Assembly (NCBI RefSeq): GCF_003950325.1 | Contig: NZ_PXZH01000001.1 | Location: 868,001-932,000 of the forward strand | Reading direction: 5' to 3' | DNA: 64,000 bases | Source: Vagococcus humatus | GTDB lineage: Bacteria > Bacillota > Bacilli > Lactobacillales > Vagococcaceae | Shown: positions 44,905-54,643 of the stretch, piece after piece | How the letters are laid out: every line of letters begins with the position of its first letter | Position numbering within the stretch: the stretch's first letter is position 1 | Translations under genes and position numbers: made by a program | Notes under the pieces: model-generated | What the model was told of the DNA's origin: nothing | The model's input: only the letters and a program-made list of their open reading frames with translations | Databases searched by the model: none

Positions 44905-45951
44905 TCAATCCTTTCCTAGTGCAAAAGTCACCCCACGATTAGCATATCGCTCAGTCAATACCTGACCATGACTAGCTAAATCTGCAGCTGACAATGCAAC
45001 GTTTCCTACCCCAACGATTGATTTAACAAAATCTGATTGAGGGTATTTTTCTGAAACAGGCAATAATTCTTCTTTTGTATAAGTTTCAAAAGGAACAGCT
45101 AAGTGTGTCGCTAACTTTATTATGCCTGCTTCATTTTTTTTAAGATCAATACTAACTATTTTTTGAATACTTTTCTGATGAATATGGTGAAGGTTACAAA
45201 ACTGAGTAAATTCTTCTAAGATAAGGGAAAAAGAAGTGTCTTTTTTAGCCCCCATTCCTAATACAAAACATTTAGGAACAACTTGAACAGCATGGGAAAC
45301 TAGTGAGTCGATTTGATAAGGAGAAACAATGATGACTGCCTCATATTGTGATAAATCTTCCTCTAAATGGTTGATCACCGTCAAGCCTCTAGTATCTTTT
45401 ACCCAACTTCCTTCTTGATAAATAGCCACAGGTCGATGATTAGCTAATAAACCGTTGATCCATACCGTTACCTGTTTAAACTGATCATAGGAGCCATTGA
45501 TTTGTTTAGCTAAACTATCAATCGCTGTAACATTTTGCACATCTGTAGCTGTCGTAATCACCGCAGTACAGCCTATATGCTTCTCTAACAGCCTAGCCAG
45601 TTCATTACCTCCACCAATATGACCTGATAATAAACTAATAGCAAATTGACCTAACTCATCCATAACAATCACGCCAGGATCTTGCCGTTTGTCCTTTAAT
45701 AACGGGGCAATACTTCTAACGACAATTCCTGTTGCCATAATACAAATTAGCCCTTCATAAGCTGAAAATAGTTCAGGCATGCTAGTAGTAAATCGACCAC
45801 TAGGAAATTCTTTTTTATCTGATTGTTGAATTTTTTTAGAACCATATAAATCAATTTCCATAGAAGAATCCACTTGTTGTAATGTTGTTCGAACCTGTTG
45901 ACCTGTTAAAAAGGCTGTTTCAGTCAAAGTTATAATCGCTATCTTTTTCAT
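44905..45951 (-). CDS. cbiG: Cobalt-precorrin-5A hydrolase CbiG
   Basis: CbiG opens the delta-lactone ring, releasing acetaldehyde. The 348-residue protein carries the N-terminal, central and C-terminal CbiG regions: IMATGIVVRSIAPLLKDKRQDPGVIVMDE, separated motifs such as LLSGHIGGGNELA, an FVLGMGAKKDTSF stretch around residue 225, and VGVGNVALSAADLASHG near the end. The intact C-terminus argues for a functional enzyme. It overlaps cbiF by 1 nt. Confidence 0.94.
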   Translation of the reverse strand: MKKIAIITLTETAFLTGQQVRTTLQQVDSSMEIDLYGSKKIQQSDKKEFPSGRFTTSMPELFSAYEGLICIMATGIVVRSIAPLLKDKRQDPGVIVMDELGQFAISLLSGHIGGGNELARLLEKHIGCTAVITTATDVQNVTAIDSLAKQINGSYDQFKQVTVWINGLLANHRPVAIYQEGSWVKDTRGLTVINHLEEDLSQYEAVIIVSPYQIDSLVSHAVQVVPKCFVLGMGAKKDTSFSLILEEFTQFCNLHHIHQKSIQKIVSIDLKKNEAGIIKLATHLAVPFETYTKEELLPVSEKYPQSDFVKSIVGVGNVALSAADLASHGQVLTERYANRGVTFALGKD

Positions 45952-46715
45952 TAATCTTCCTTAGCGTCTCGGTAACCATGTTTAAAGTGGGAATCATATA
46001 ATTTAGAATAATAAAATTCTTGACCTAAGAAATCCCCCACCATAATTAAAGCTGTTTTAGTAATACCTGCTTCTTGTACTTTTTCAGCAATATTAGCTAA
46101 TGTGCCAATAACTTTCTTTTCTTCAGGCCAAGTCGCTTTGTAAATAACTGCTACAGGAGTTTCTTCAGGATAACCTCCTTTAGTCAACTCTCTTACTACT
46201 TGATCAATCGAATGAATAGATAAGAAAATAACCATTGAAGTTTGGTGTTGTGCATATGATCGAATGCTTTCTTTAGAAGGAACTGGAGTTCTTCCTGCCA
46301 TTCTGGTAATAATCACACTTTGAGATACTTCAGGCACAGTATATTCCACACCTAAACTAGAAGCTGCTCCAAGGAAAGAACTAACTCCTGGTGTACACGT
46401 AAAATCTAAATCACGTTTTTTCATTTCTTCTGTTTGTTCTCTAATAGATCCGTAAATAGAAAAGTCTCCTGTTTGTAGACGGACAACTTCTTTTCCTTCT
46501 TTAACACCTTTTTCCATAGCCTCGATAATTTCTTCTAAAGACATACTTGCACTGTCATAAATTTCGCAATCTTCTGAACAATACTTTAATAGTTCTGGAT
46601 TAACTAGGGAGCCTGCATAAATGACCACCCCTGCTTCTTGTAATAACCGGTATCCCTTTAATGTAATTAAATCTGGATCACCAGGTCCTGCTCCTACAAA
46701 GTGTACATGTGCCAT
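45951..46715 (-). CDS. cbiF: Cobalt-precorrin-4 C11-methyltransferase
   Basis: CbiF methylates C11. The 254-residue class III methyltransferase has [20 protein letters not shown] near 6-25, [27 protein letters not shown] and [15 protein letters not shown]; the [11 protein letters not shown] and TGDFSIYG wording is diagnostic of CbiF/CobM. GAGG precedes the start, which directly follows cbiT. Confidence 0.96.
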   Translation of the reverse strand: MAHVHFVGAGPGDPDLITLKGYRLLQEAGVVIYAGSLVNPELLKYCSEDCEIYDSASMSLEEIIEAMEKGVKEGKEVVRLQTGDFSIYGSIREQTEEMKKRDLDFTCTPGVSSFLGAASSLGVEYTVPEVSQSVIITRMAGRTPVPSKESIRSYAQHQTSMVIFLSIHSIDQVVRELTKGGYPEETPVAVIYKATWPEEKKVIGTLANIAEKVQEAGITKTALIMVGDFLGQEFYYSKLYDSHFKHGYRDAKED

Positions 46716-47273
46716 TTATTTAACCTCTTTCTTTGCTTCAATAATTGTGACTGGATTAATTGGTTTATAGTAATGCCCTTTACCTAATCCTGTTAACTTG
46801 CCAATTTGAACTTGAACTGCTTCATAAGAGATTTCGTGCTGTTCAAACCATTCAAATGCAGCAAAGGCATTTTCTTGTAATATAAAATTTAAAACTAAAC
46901 GGCCACCTGGGATTAGATGGTTAAAACTCCAAACTAAAATATCTTCCAGATTTCCACCACTACCGCCAATAAAAATAGCATCATATTCTTCCTCTAAAGA
47001 AATAGGGGCTTTCCCTTGAATAATACGTAAATTATCTGTTTTAAATTTGTCTTTATTTTGCTGAATTAAATCGACAGCTTTTTCTTTTTCTTCAATAGCT
47101 GTGACTTCTAAATCTTTATATAATAAACTAGCTTCAATAGAAATACTCCCTGTACCTGCTCCGACATCTAATAGACGGTGGGCTTTTTCTAGTTGTAACT
47201 TTCCAAGACTAATCGTTCTGACTTCTTCTTTAGTCATTGGAACTTTCCCTCTTATAAAACACTCATCTTTCAT
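46716..47273 (-). CDS. cbiT: Cobalt-precorrin-6B C15-methyltransferase (decarboxylating) CbiT
   Basis: CbiT methylates C15 and decarboxylates the acetate side chain. The 185-residue protein is a class I SAM methyltransferase: PMTKEEVRTISLGKL near 12-26, the SAM motif LLDVGAGTGSISIEASL, and DAIFIGGSGGNLEDIL, which is characteristic of CbiT. It overlaps cbiE by 11 nt; many bacteria fuse the two as CobL, but here they stay separate. Confidence 0.94.
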   Translation of the reverse strand: MKDECFIRGKVPMTKEEVRTISLGKLQLEKAHRLLDVGAGTGSISIEASLLYKDLEVTAIEEKEKAVDLIQQNKDKFKTDNLRIIQGKAPISLEEEYDAIFIGGSGGNLEDILVWSFNHLIPGGRLVLNFILQENAFAAFEWFEQHEISYEAVQVQIGKLTGLGKGHYYKPINPVTIIEAKKEVK

Positions 47274-47871
47274 CTAACATCACCACCACATTCATTCCAT
47301 ATTCTTTTTGTAATACTTGATTAGCCTGGGTAAAACTAATGATTTCAGTTGGATAACTTAAATTTTCACCAATAATCATTTGTTTATTTTTACCTCGCTT
47401 TAACATTTCTTGAGCCAATTCATATGGGCCAAGTTTGTCATCAGTAACCATCGCAACTTTAGGTAAACTCGCTAATAAATCTAGGTCAGGTTGTTTACCG
47501 TGACTACTAGTTAAATAGCAATCATTCATAGAAATTTGTGCTTGGCTAAATAAATATTGGATAGAGCTAATACCTGAAAAAATTTGAACTTGGTCAGAGG
47601 GAAAACTGCGACTAACCCAATTGCCAATACCGTAAAGCATTGGATCTCCAGAAGCTAACAAACTAACCATTAAACCTGTATGAGTTTGTAAATAATCTTT
47701 TAGCTCTTGAAACTTTTTAGGTAAAATCATTTTTTCTCCAACAAATTCTTTTGGAACTAATTCAAGCTGCCGACAACTCCCTACAACAACATCAGATGCT
47801 AGTAAGGCATGCAAACTGGCAGGTAAGAGAAAATCCCCTTCACCAGGACCGATTCCTATCACATTTATCAT
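47263..47871 (-). CDS. cbiE: Cobalt-precorrin-7 C5-methyltransferase CbiE
   Basis: CbiE methylates C5, partnering with CbiT. The 202-residue class III methyltransferase starts VIGIGPGEGDFLLPASLHAL, followed by VVGSCRQLELV, VSLLASGDPMLYGIG and FSGISSIQYLFSQAQI, typical of CbiE. I choose the ATG at 47871, which forms an ATGA overlap with the cbiD stop and lies 7 nt after GGAGG; an ATG six bases earlier sits against that ribosome site. Confidence 0.93.
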   Translation of the reverse strand: MINVIGIGPGEGDFLLPASLHALLASDVVVGSCRQLELVPKEFVGEKMILPKKFQELKDYLQTHTGLMVSLLASGDPMLYGIGNWVSRSFPSDQVQIFSGISSIQYLFSQAQISMNDCYLTSSHGKQPDLDLLASLPKVAMVTDDKLGPYELAQEMLKRGKNKQMIIGENLSYPTEIISFTQANQVLQKEYGMNVVVMLDER

Positions 47872-48992
47872 TGCCATTCCTCCATTAATTCAGCTACTGG
47901 CCGAGTTGAAGCTAAATAACCTCGTTTCGATGAAAAAAGGACTACATCAATCGCAACTTCAGGCTCTCCGTACTTCAATAAACGACTAGATCGTTGCTGA
48001 ATTTTATCAGCAATAATTTGATAAACTTGTTCATAGCCAAGTTCTTCTATAATATCTCCTGCAGATTCTGTTGTTTTACACTCTTCAATCCGTTTTAAAT
48101 CTGGAACAGGCATTCCAAGCAAAGCCAAATTAGCGATAAGTGTTTCAGTTCTAGCATCTGCATCTTTACTATGAGTTGAAAAAATACCCGCTGCAATTTT
48201 AATAAATTTGCCTAAGTGACCGACCATTAAAATTTTTGTAAAGCCGATACGCTGTACTTCTTTTAACACGTAACCTACAAAGTTACTCATAGAAACAATT
48301 TTATCAGAGGGAATATGAAGCTCATTTACAGCAAAATCTTCCCCGTAATTTCCTGGACTTAATACCACACTAGTTAATCCTTGTTTATGTTTCATCTCTA
48401 GTTCAATCGTAATCGCACTTTTCCAGCTTTCTTCTGACATAGGTGTGACAATACCCGTTGTGCCTAAAATAGAAATACCTCCGACAATACCTAAATGACC
48501 ATTCATGGTCTGTTTAGCAATTTGTTCGCCTTCAGGTGCAAACACAATCACCTCTGCTCCGTTATTTGGACCAATAATCTGTCTCACACTGGTTTCAATC
48601 ATTTGACGAGGGGTTGGATTAATAGCCGCAAAGCCAACTGGTTCTAACAAACCTTCTTGGGTAACTCGGCCAATGCCTACACCACCGTCAATTAAAATAT
48701 CTGGTGTAGAAAGCTTTTTAACAGTGACATAAATTAACATGCCATGAGTAGCATCTGCATCATCCCCACCATCTTTTCGAACACTAGCTGTCGCACTTTC
48801 CTCATCTCTTTCCAAAGTTTCGATAGGAATATGTAAGGTAATATCATTTGGTGTAGTAATATTAACTGACTCATGTTCTTCATCATGAAATAATAACAAA
48901 GCTGCTGCTGTAGCTGCCGCTGTAGCACAACTACCTGTTGTATAGCCTTTTCTTAATTTTTTACCGTTATGATACACATAGCCTTGTTCCAT
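47868..48992 (-). CDS. cbiD: Cobalt-precorrin-5B C1-methyltransferase CbiD
   Basis: CbiD methylates C1. The 374-residue protein has the diagnostic N-terminal LRKGYTTGSCATAAATAA near 13-30, a DGGDDADATHG stretch, the VGRVTQEGL segment, GNYGEDFA and the FVGYVLKEVQR-x-G segment. GGAG precedes the start 2 nt after cbiC. CbiD has no counterpart in the aerobic pathway, supporting the anaerobic route. Confidence 0.96.
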   Translation of the reverse strand: MEQGYVYHNGKKLRKGYTTGSCATAAATAAALLLFHDEEHESVNITTPNDITLHIPIETLERDEESATASVRKDGGDDADATHGMLIYVTVKKLSTPDILIDGGVGIGRVTQEGLLEPVGFAAINPTPRQMIETSVRQIIGPNNGAEVIVFAPEGEQIAKQTMNGHLGIVGGISILGTTGIVTPMSEESWKSAITIELEMKHKQGLTSVVLSPGNYGEDFAVNELHIPSDKIVSMSNFVGYVLKEVQRIGFTKILMVGHLGKFIKIAAGIFSTHSKDADARTETLIANLALLGMPVPDLKRIEECKTTESAGDIIEELGYEQVYQIIADKIQQRSSRLLKYGEPEVAIDVVLFSSKRGYLASTRPVAELMEEWQ

Positions 48993-48994
48993 TG

Positions 48995-49639
48995 TTAACG
49001 AACTCCAGGCATTTGATATAAAATAGCATTCACAATCGCCGCTGCAACGTTACTTCCGCCTTTTCGGCCCCGTGCTACAATAGCAGGAATATCACTGGTA
49101 TATAAAGCTTCTTTGGACTCTGCTGCACCTACAAACCCTACAGGAACACCAATCACAGCTGAAGCATGCAACTTATGTTCTTCTGTCATCTCTAACAATT
49201 TAAAAATAGCTGTAGGAGCATTGCCAATCACAAATAATTTAGCTCCTTCTTTTCTACTAGCTACTTCAATTCCTGCCATTGAGCGAGTTATTCCTTTTTC
49301 TTTAGCAATGTTGATAACTTCTGGATCTCGAATGTAACATTCGTATCCTATTCCAAGCTTATCCAATGCCCGTTTATTAATTCCACTTAATGCCATTGTA
49401 GTATCTGTAAAAATCGTTCCTTTTTGTTCCATAAATGTTTGGATATGACTTAACACATCATGAGTAAATTGCAAGTTGTCTAAATAATCAAAATCAGCAC
49501 TTGTATGAATTGCACGTTTCACAATCATTTCTTCAGCCTTTGAATTAAATGTATAATCAGGTCTCGTTTCTTCTATAATTTGTTGAATAATACGAAAACT
49601 TTCTTCTTCGATTCCCATTGGATTTTTATTGTAAGCCAT
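48995..49639 (-). CDS. cbiC: Cobalt-precorrin-8 methylmutase CbiC
   Basis: CbiC migrates the C11 methyl group to C12, giving cobyrinate. The 214-residue protein has the substrate-binding region AIHTSADFDY with its catalytic-type histidine, DTTMALSGINKRAL, FVIGNAPTAIFKLLE, and GVPVGFVGAAESKEAL with a following RGRKGGSNVAAAIVNA. These are all CbiC/CobH motifs. It lies 19 nt downstream of cbiB. Confidence 0.95.
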   Translation of the reverse strand: MAYNKNPMGIEEESFRIIQQIIEETRPDYTFNSKAEEMIVKRAIHTSADFDYLDNLQFTHDVLSHIQTFMEQKGTIFTDTTMALSGINKRALDKLGIGYECYIRDPEVINIAKEKGITRSMAGIEVASRKEGAKLFVIGNAPTAIFKLLEMTEEHKLHASAVIGVPVGFVGAAESKEALYTSDIPAIVARGRKGGSNVAAAIVNAILYQMPGVR

Positions 49640-49658
49640 GTTTGTCCCTCTTTCATCT

Positions 49659-50621
49659 TTATCTCATTATCCATAACCATTTCAAAGCACTTAAACAAAC
49701 CAAACTTACTAAAGATGTAACAAACAGTAAGTGATTCATTCGGATAATATCTTGGGCATCAGCTGGCCTTAAATCATCTCCAATAAAAGGTTTACTTACT
49801 TCTACTCCATGATAAACATGGCTACCTCCTAGTTGAATGCCTAAAGCTCCTGCCGCTACTGCTTCTGAATAGCCACTATTTGGACTTTTATGATTCAAAC
49901 GATCTCGCCAACCTATTGTTAAGGCTTGACGACTATCTAATCTTAATAACCAACTACCGATTATCATAAAAAACATCGTTAAACGAGCTGGAATAAAATT
50001 CCACCAATCATCCATTTTAGCTGAAACCAACCCTACTTCTTTATACTTAGGTGTGACGTAGCCTACCATGGAATCTAATGTGTTCACTGCTTTATAGCTC
50101 ATTGCCAAAACAGGACCCCCTATTAATAAAAAAAATAGCGGAGCAACAACACCATCTGCTGTATTTTCCGCAACTGTTTCAATCGTTGCATGAATAATTT
50201 CTTCTTCAGTTAATTGAGACGTTTCTCGCCCTACTATCATACCTACTTGTTGTCTCGCATCTTCTAAAGAGCCAGTTGTTAAGGTTTGATAAATTTTTTC
50301 CCCTTCAACTGCTAAACTCTTAGTCGCTAAAGTGGTATAACTTATATAAACTATTACGGCTATTTGAACCCCTTTATGAATAAAACCTGCAAGCCAGATA
50401 ACTAGCCAAGTAACAATAGCAGTTAGTCCAACCGTTGTTATGAACAACAAGCCGCCTCTTATTTTCTTTTGCTTAGCAGTTAAGTCTGTTTGACTTAGCC
50501 ATTTTTTTTGAAAAAAACTGATATAATTGCCAATTAATTTAACTGGATGGGGCCAAGTATATGGATCTCCTAAAATTAAATCTAAGACCCAAGCAAGCCC
50601 TGCACTTATTATTCCTATCAT
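49659..50621 (-). CDS. cbiB: Adenosylcobinamide-phosphate synthase CbiB
   Basis: CbiB attaches the aminopropanol phosphate arm to adenosylcobyric acid. The 320-residue membrane protein has LDLILGDPYTWPHPVKLIG near 14-32, TVAENTADGVVAPLFF, a YKAVNTLDSMVGYVTPKY segment and NSGYSEAVAAGALGIQLGG, all strongly conserved in CbiB/CobD(aerobic). The start overlaps the cbiA stop (ATGA). Confidence 0.95.
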   Translation of the reverse strand: MIGIISAGLAWVLDLILGDPYTWPHPVKLIGNYISFFQKKWLSQTDLTAKQKKIRGGLLFITTVGLTAIVTWLVIWLAGFIHKGVQIAVIVYISYTTLATKSLAVEGEKIYQTLTTGSLEDARQQVGMIVGRETSQLTEEEIIHATIETVAENTADGVVAPLFFLLIGGPVLAMSYKAVNTLDSMVGYVTPKYKEVGLVSAKMDDWWNFIPARLTMFFMIIGSWLLRLDSRQALTIGWRDRLNHKSPNSGYSEAVAAGALGIQLGGSHVYHGVEVSKPFIGDDLRPADAQDIIRMNHLLFVTSLVSLVCLSALKWLWIMR

Positions 50622-51979
50622 TGTTTACGTTCCTTTTGAATAGTCTGTAACATATTTTCAACAAAATAAGGTTGTTGATAAAAGTGTAAATGAAGATAAC
50701 TAGCAAATGTATTTTTCTTATGATAACCACCACGCCAAGTAGCAATTTGTTGATTATCTCTTTTTTTAATCATTTCCATACTTGTTGGTTCACTCGTTTC
50801 AAAAACTGAATGATGAAATTCATGTCCGTATAACTTGTCTCCAGTTTGACCTAACAAAGTATCTTCTTCTAAAACTCCATAACAATAACCAAAGCGTTTC
50901 AATCTATCGGTCATATGACTAATTCCGTCAAAAACACCTACCATTGGATAACTTTTCTCAGCTACTTCAAGAGATCGACCTAAATACATCAAGCCACCAC
51001 ATTCTGCTAAAATAAAAGCCCCTGCTTCATGCTTTTTCAGCAATTGCTCTCTAATAGCCTGATTATCTGCTAACTCTTTAGCAAACTCTTCTGGATAACC
51101 GCCTCCTAAGTAGTACAAATCTGCTTCAGGTAATGTTATATCCTTTAGAGGACTAAACTCACGTAACTTAACCCCATATTTTTTTAGTAACTCTAAATTA
51201 TCTGGGTAATAAAAGTGAAAAGCAGCATCATTGGCATAAGCCACTGTTATTTCTGAAAAATCAGGATAAATAGGTTCTTCATAGATAACTACTTCATCTT
51301 GAAGAGAATCTAAAATCCCATCTAAGTCAACAGTTTCTTCTAAACGAGTAGCTACTAATGAAATTTTATCTAGTACATCTGCTAACTCCCTGTCAGGAAC
51401 TAAACCTAGCTGACGAGAAGGTAATGACAAACTAGTATCTTTTTTTAAGTAACCAAAGACTTTTGCTGTCGTATAAGTTTCAATAGCTGTTTTTATCAGT
51501 TGGTAGTGGTTAAGAGAGGCAACATTATTAACGATGACTCCTAAAATATCTAAATCACTATCAAACTCTAAAAAACCTTTAACTACTGCAGCAACAGAAG
51601 TTGAAGCAGATTTACCGTCCACCACTAGTAATACTGGACAAGCTAGCTGCTTAGCTACTCCTGCACTTGAACAATAATCTTTACTAATACCAAAGCCATC
51701 GAATAATCCCATGACTCCTTCAATCACTGCTATATCAGCCAAATGAGCTTCTTTCTTAAATAATTGATTCAATGTTTCTTTTTCTTGAACTAAAAACATA
51801 TCTAAGTTTCTAGAGGCTAATTCTGTCACTCGTGTATGGTATTCTGTGTCTACATAATCTGGTCCCACTTTATAAGGTTGAACCTTTAACCCTCTATCAA
51901 TCAAAGCTTTCAATAACCCAAGAGTAATGGTTGTTTTACCTGAGCCACTAGATGTGCCGGCTACCATTATTTTTTTCAT
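50618..51979 (-). CDS. cbiA: Cobyrinate a,c-diamide synthase CbiA
   Basis: CbiA amidates the a and c acetates of cobyrinate using glutamine and ATP. The 453-residue protein has the N-terminal P-loop-like GTSSGSGKTTITLGLL near 8-23, VGPDYVDTEYH, EGVMGLFDG, and the C-terminal amidotransferase domain with Cys in ILAECGGLMYLG. GGAGG precedes the ATG. Confidence 0.96.
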   Translation of the reverse strand: MKKIMVAGTSSGSGKTTITLGLLKALIDRGLKVQPYKVGPDYVDTEYHTRVTELASRNLDMFLVQEKETLNQLFKKEAHLADIAVIEGVMGLFDGFGISKDYCSSAGVAKQLACPVLLVVDGKSASTSVAAVVKGFLEFDSDLDILGVIVNNVASLNHYQLIKTAIETYTTAKVFGYLKKDTSLSLPSRQLGLVPDRELADVLDKISLVATRLEETVDLDGILDSLQDEVVIYEEPIYPDFSEITVAYANDAAFHFYYPDNLELLKKYGVKLREFSPLKDITLPEADLYYLGGGYPEEFAKELADNQAIREQLLKKHEAGAFILAECGGLMYLGRSLEVAEKSYPMVGVFDGISHMTDRLKRFGYCYGVLEEDTLLGQTGDKLYGHEFHHSVFETSEPTSMEMIKKRDNQQIATWRGGYHKKNTFASYLHLHFYQQPYFVENMLQTIQKERKQ

Positions 51980-51985
51980 AACACT

Positions 51986-52879
51986 TCAATCCTCCAAACT
52001 ATTCACTGCTAGATGTGCTCCTTCATAACAAGTCGTCAAACAAGTTGTTCGAGGATAAACATGGTTTAATCCTTTTAATCTGACTAAAGTTTGCAAAGGT
52101 TGCAGTAAACCTAAATGTTCAAACATTAGCCCTACTACAGTTCCGCTATGAGCCACATTAATACCTAACAAAGGAAATTCTTCTTTCAACTCTAACAGTT
52201 GTTCAAATTTCGGTTTCTTTAAAATATTTTGATTAAGTTTAGCGCTTTCTGTAGCGGCTTTTCCTAGTAACGACAGACTTTGCGTTTGAACTGCTTGATC
52301 ATATACTTCAAAGACTTGCTGAAAAGAATGACGTTGTTCGTAAAACAAAGTATCAGTTTGAATACCGTGAAATTCTTCTGTCACTAAGGTTTCACTTGGT
52401 TCTAGCATCAACACATAAAATTTAGGTCGCCAACCACTGCTTAACTGACAATGTCCAGAATTTTGAGCAAAAAGGGTTAGACTAGGAAATAGTAAACTGT
52501 CAGTAGCTTCTATCTCTAAACAAATTTGTAGTAGCAAATCAAAGGGTAACTTTTTTTGGAAATAAGCAGCTAAAGCTGTTACCGTCGCAGCTATATCTGC
52601 TGTACTGCTAGATAACCCTTTTGCTTCAGGCAACTCACTTTCCTTCTTAATATTAAGGTGGTTAAGTTGTTCTAAGGGAATTGATAAATACTGACAAGTT
52701 AATTGTGCTGCCTGTTTCATCTTAGGTTGCCAATCATGTTGATTACCATTTACTTGATCTTCTATGGTAATCGTTGTATAACGATTGACACCGTAGCTCA
52801 CTAACTTAGATGTTTGACCTAAAAATCCTTGAATTAATTCTCCACATGAACCAGGACATTTAGCAATCACTTTTTTCAT
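51986..52879 (-). CDS. pduX: GHMP-family kinase, probable L-threonine kinase (PduX-like)
   Basis: PduX phosphorylates L-threonine for CobD, which makes the aminopropanol phosphate linker. The 297-residue protein has the PduX N-terminal CPGSCGELIQG, the ATP-binding GHMP motif PEAKGLSSSTAD and a C-terminal GINVAHSGTVVGLMF, which resembles the third GHMP motif. I start it at 52879, where GGAG lies 7 nt upstream and the gene overlaps cobD by 20 nt; an extended start at 52924 is unlikely. The position next to cobD supports the assignment. Confidence 0.87.
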   Translation of the reverse strand: MKKVIAKCPGSCGELIQGFLGQTSKLVSYGVNRYTTITIEDQVNGNQHDWQPKMKQAAQLTCQYLSIPLEQLNHLNIKKESELPEAKGLSSSTADIAATVTALAAYFQKKLPFDLLLQICLEIEATDSLLFPSLTLFAQNSGHCQLSSGWRPKFYVLMLEPSETLVTEEFHGIQTDTLFYEQRHSFQQVFEVYDQAVQTQSLSLLGKAATESAKLNQNILKKPKFEQLLELKEEFPLLGINVAHSGTVVGLMFEHLGLLQPLQTLVRLKGLNHVYPRTTCLTTCYEGAHLAVNSLED

Positions 52880-53939
52880 GAACAATCTCCTGTATCGCTT
52901 TAACCAATCCTTTATTTTCTTCATGTGTCCTCACAGCAATTCGGTAATAAGTTTCCTTTAGACCTTTAAAAGTTTCACACGTTCTAATTAAGTAACCATT
53001 AGAAATTAACTCAAGTCTTAAATCAACATTGCCTAGCCATTTAAAAAATAAAAAATTAGTGTCACTTGGATACATTTCTATAGTTGAAATAGTAGATAAT
53101 TCTTTTATTAGATAACGTCGCTGTTCTTTGACATAGCTTAGTGATTCTTCTAAATACTCTTTATCTTGTAAAGCTACTTGCCCAGCTAAAGATGCTAAAG
53201 TATTAATATGCCAAGGAGGACAAGTTTTATTTAACTGATCAATAACTAGTTCATTACTAGTTAACAAATAACCTAATCTTAAACCAGGGATAGCAAATAT
53301 TTTAGTCAATGAACGAACAATGTACAGCTGGGAATATTGGTCTAAATAATCCGCTAATGAGCACTCTTCATCTATTATAAAATCCATAAAAGCTTCATCC
53401 ATCACAAGTAATATATTAGCTTGTTGACAAAAATCAAGTAAACGTAAGCTGTCTTCTTTTGCTAATACTTGTCCTGTTGGATTATTAGGATTACACAAAC
53501 AAATACTATCCACCTGAGCAAGTTTAGCTTGTTCTATAAACTGCTCAATGGATAGGTTAAATTGATTGTCCTCTAGTGAATAGTAACTAAACTCTGTACC
53601 TGTTTGAGAAAAAGCTGATTCGTATTCTGAAAAAGTAGGTGCTAGAACTAACATTTTTTGAGTTTCTAGTACTTGGGGCAAACTATAAATGATTTCAGCT
53701 GCCCCATTTCCTACAAAAACTTGAGAAGCTAAACAATTATGGTACTGACTAATCGCTTCCGTTAATTCTCGGTAGCGAATGTCAGGATAATGTTTTAATT
53801 GATCGATATTTTGAATAATAGCTTGTTTAATACTTTCAGGGATACCTAACGGATTAATGTTGGCACTAAAATCAATAATGTCTTGTGTAGCTAATCCATA
53901 CTGTTCAGCTATTTCTAAAATATTCCCACCATGCTGCAT
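52860..53939 (-). CDS. cobD: L-threonine-O-3-phosphate decarboxylase CobD
   Basis: CobD makes (R)-1-amino-2-propanol O-2-phosphate. The 359-residue PLP enzyme of the aminotransferase I/II fold has MQHGGNILEIAEQYG and DFSANINPLG at the start, NPNNPTGQVL, the aspartate in VMDEAFMDF, and the PLP lysine in RSLTKIFAIPGLRLGYL. HisC-like homologues share the fold, but the HGGN opening, length and cob neighbours identify CobD. Confidence 0.94.
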   Translation of the reverse strand: MQHGGNILEIAEQYGLATQDIIDFSANINPLGIPESIKQAIIQNIDQLKHYPDIRYRELTEAISQYHNCLASQVFVGNGAAEIIYSLPQVLETQKMLVLAPTFSEYESAFSQTGTEFSYYSLEDNQFNLSIEQFIEQAKLAQVDSICLCNPNNPTGQVLAKEDSLRLLDFCQQANILLVMDEAFMDFIIDEECSLADYLDQYSQLYIVRSLTKIFAIPGLRLGYLLTSNELVIDQLNKTCPPWHINTLASLAGQVALQDKEYLEESLSYVKEQRRYLIKELSTISTIEMYPSDTNFLFFKWLGNVDLRLELISNGYLIRTCETFKGLKETYYRIAVRTHEENKGLVKAIQEIVHEKSDC

Positions 53940-53962
53940 AAATATTCACCAATTCCTTATGT

Positions 53963-54463
53963 TTAATTATGTGTTGTCATCAATTGTTTAAATTTTTTTG
54001 GTAACATCACATAGACAATTTCTGTTAAAAATAGATTGGCTACTGTTCCAATTGTCAATGGAACAAATAAACCATAAACTGCTTTTCCAATCATTGGATA
54101 TAGTAGTAATAAATCTAGTGGCACATTAATAATGTAGGCAACAAGTAGTGAAACAATCACTGAAGTTAACGTGCCTTCTTTCCAATTACAACGAATCCAA
54201 CCGTATGAAAACATACAAGCAGCCATCAAAGTTGCAATAATTAAATGAATAGGAAGAGTTAAAGCAAAGCCAGATAAAGCAGCAGATACCATATGTCCAA
54301 AAAAGCCAATGACTGCACCTGATACTGGACCTAAAATAATCGCTCCTAAAAACGCAGGGAAAGAATCTAATGCGATAGATCCTAATACTTTAAAATTAGC
54401 ACCTACAATACACATAGCAATTAATAAAGCTTTTAACGTTAAATTATTTGTTCTTTTTGACAT
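53963..54463 (-). CDS. cblT: ECF transporter S component, probable alpha-ribazole importer CblT
   Basis: This 166-residue protein has about five membrane helices and the ECF S-component style LALLIAMCIVG-like first helix, then SFPAFLGAIILGPVSGAVIGFFGH near the second and third helices. As the first gene behind the cobalamin riboswitch it is a vitamin- or precursor-specific binding subunit that would share a housekeeping ECF module encoded elsewhere. With no cobT present and a CblS-like gene in the operon, alpha-ribazole is the most likely substrate, as for CblT of Listeria; cobinamide or cobalamin is possible. The ATG at 54463 has GGAGGAG just upstream. Confidence 0.72.
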   Translation of the reverse strand: MSKRTNNLTLKALLIAMCIVGANFKVLGSIALDSFPAFLGAIILGPVSGAVIGFFGHMVSAALSGFALTLPIHLIIATLMAACMFSYGWIRCNWKEGTLTSVIVSLLVAYIINVPLDLLLLYPMIGKAVYGLFVPLTIGTVANLFLTEIVYVMLPKKFKQLMTTHN

Positions 54464-54501
54464 AATACTCCTCCTATAATTTATATTGAAATAATGGGTA
54501 T

Positions 54502-54552
54502 AAAAAAACAGCATAGAATATTGGCTTTGAAAAGGCTAACATTCTATACTGT
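54502..54552 (-). terminator. Riboswitch-controlled terminator before the cobalamin operon
   Basis: A stem of about 19 bp (ACAGTATAGAATGTTAGCC against its near-complement) is followed by TTTTTTT on the minus strand. It lies between the B12 aptamer and cblT, so it is the probable expression platform: cobalamin bound, operon off. Confidence 0.85.
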
Positions 54553-54643
54553 AAAGACATTTATCCTATAAATGATGAAACACTTATTTGGTAAATCTAT
54601 CACAATAAAAACAATCTTCCCAATCCAATTATTTTATTTGGCT

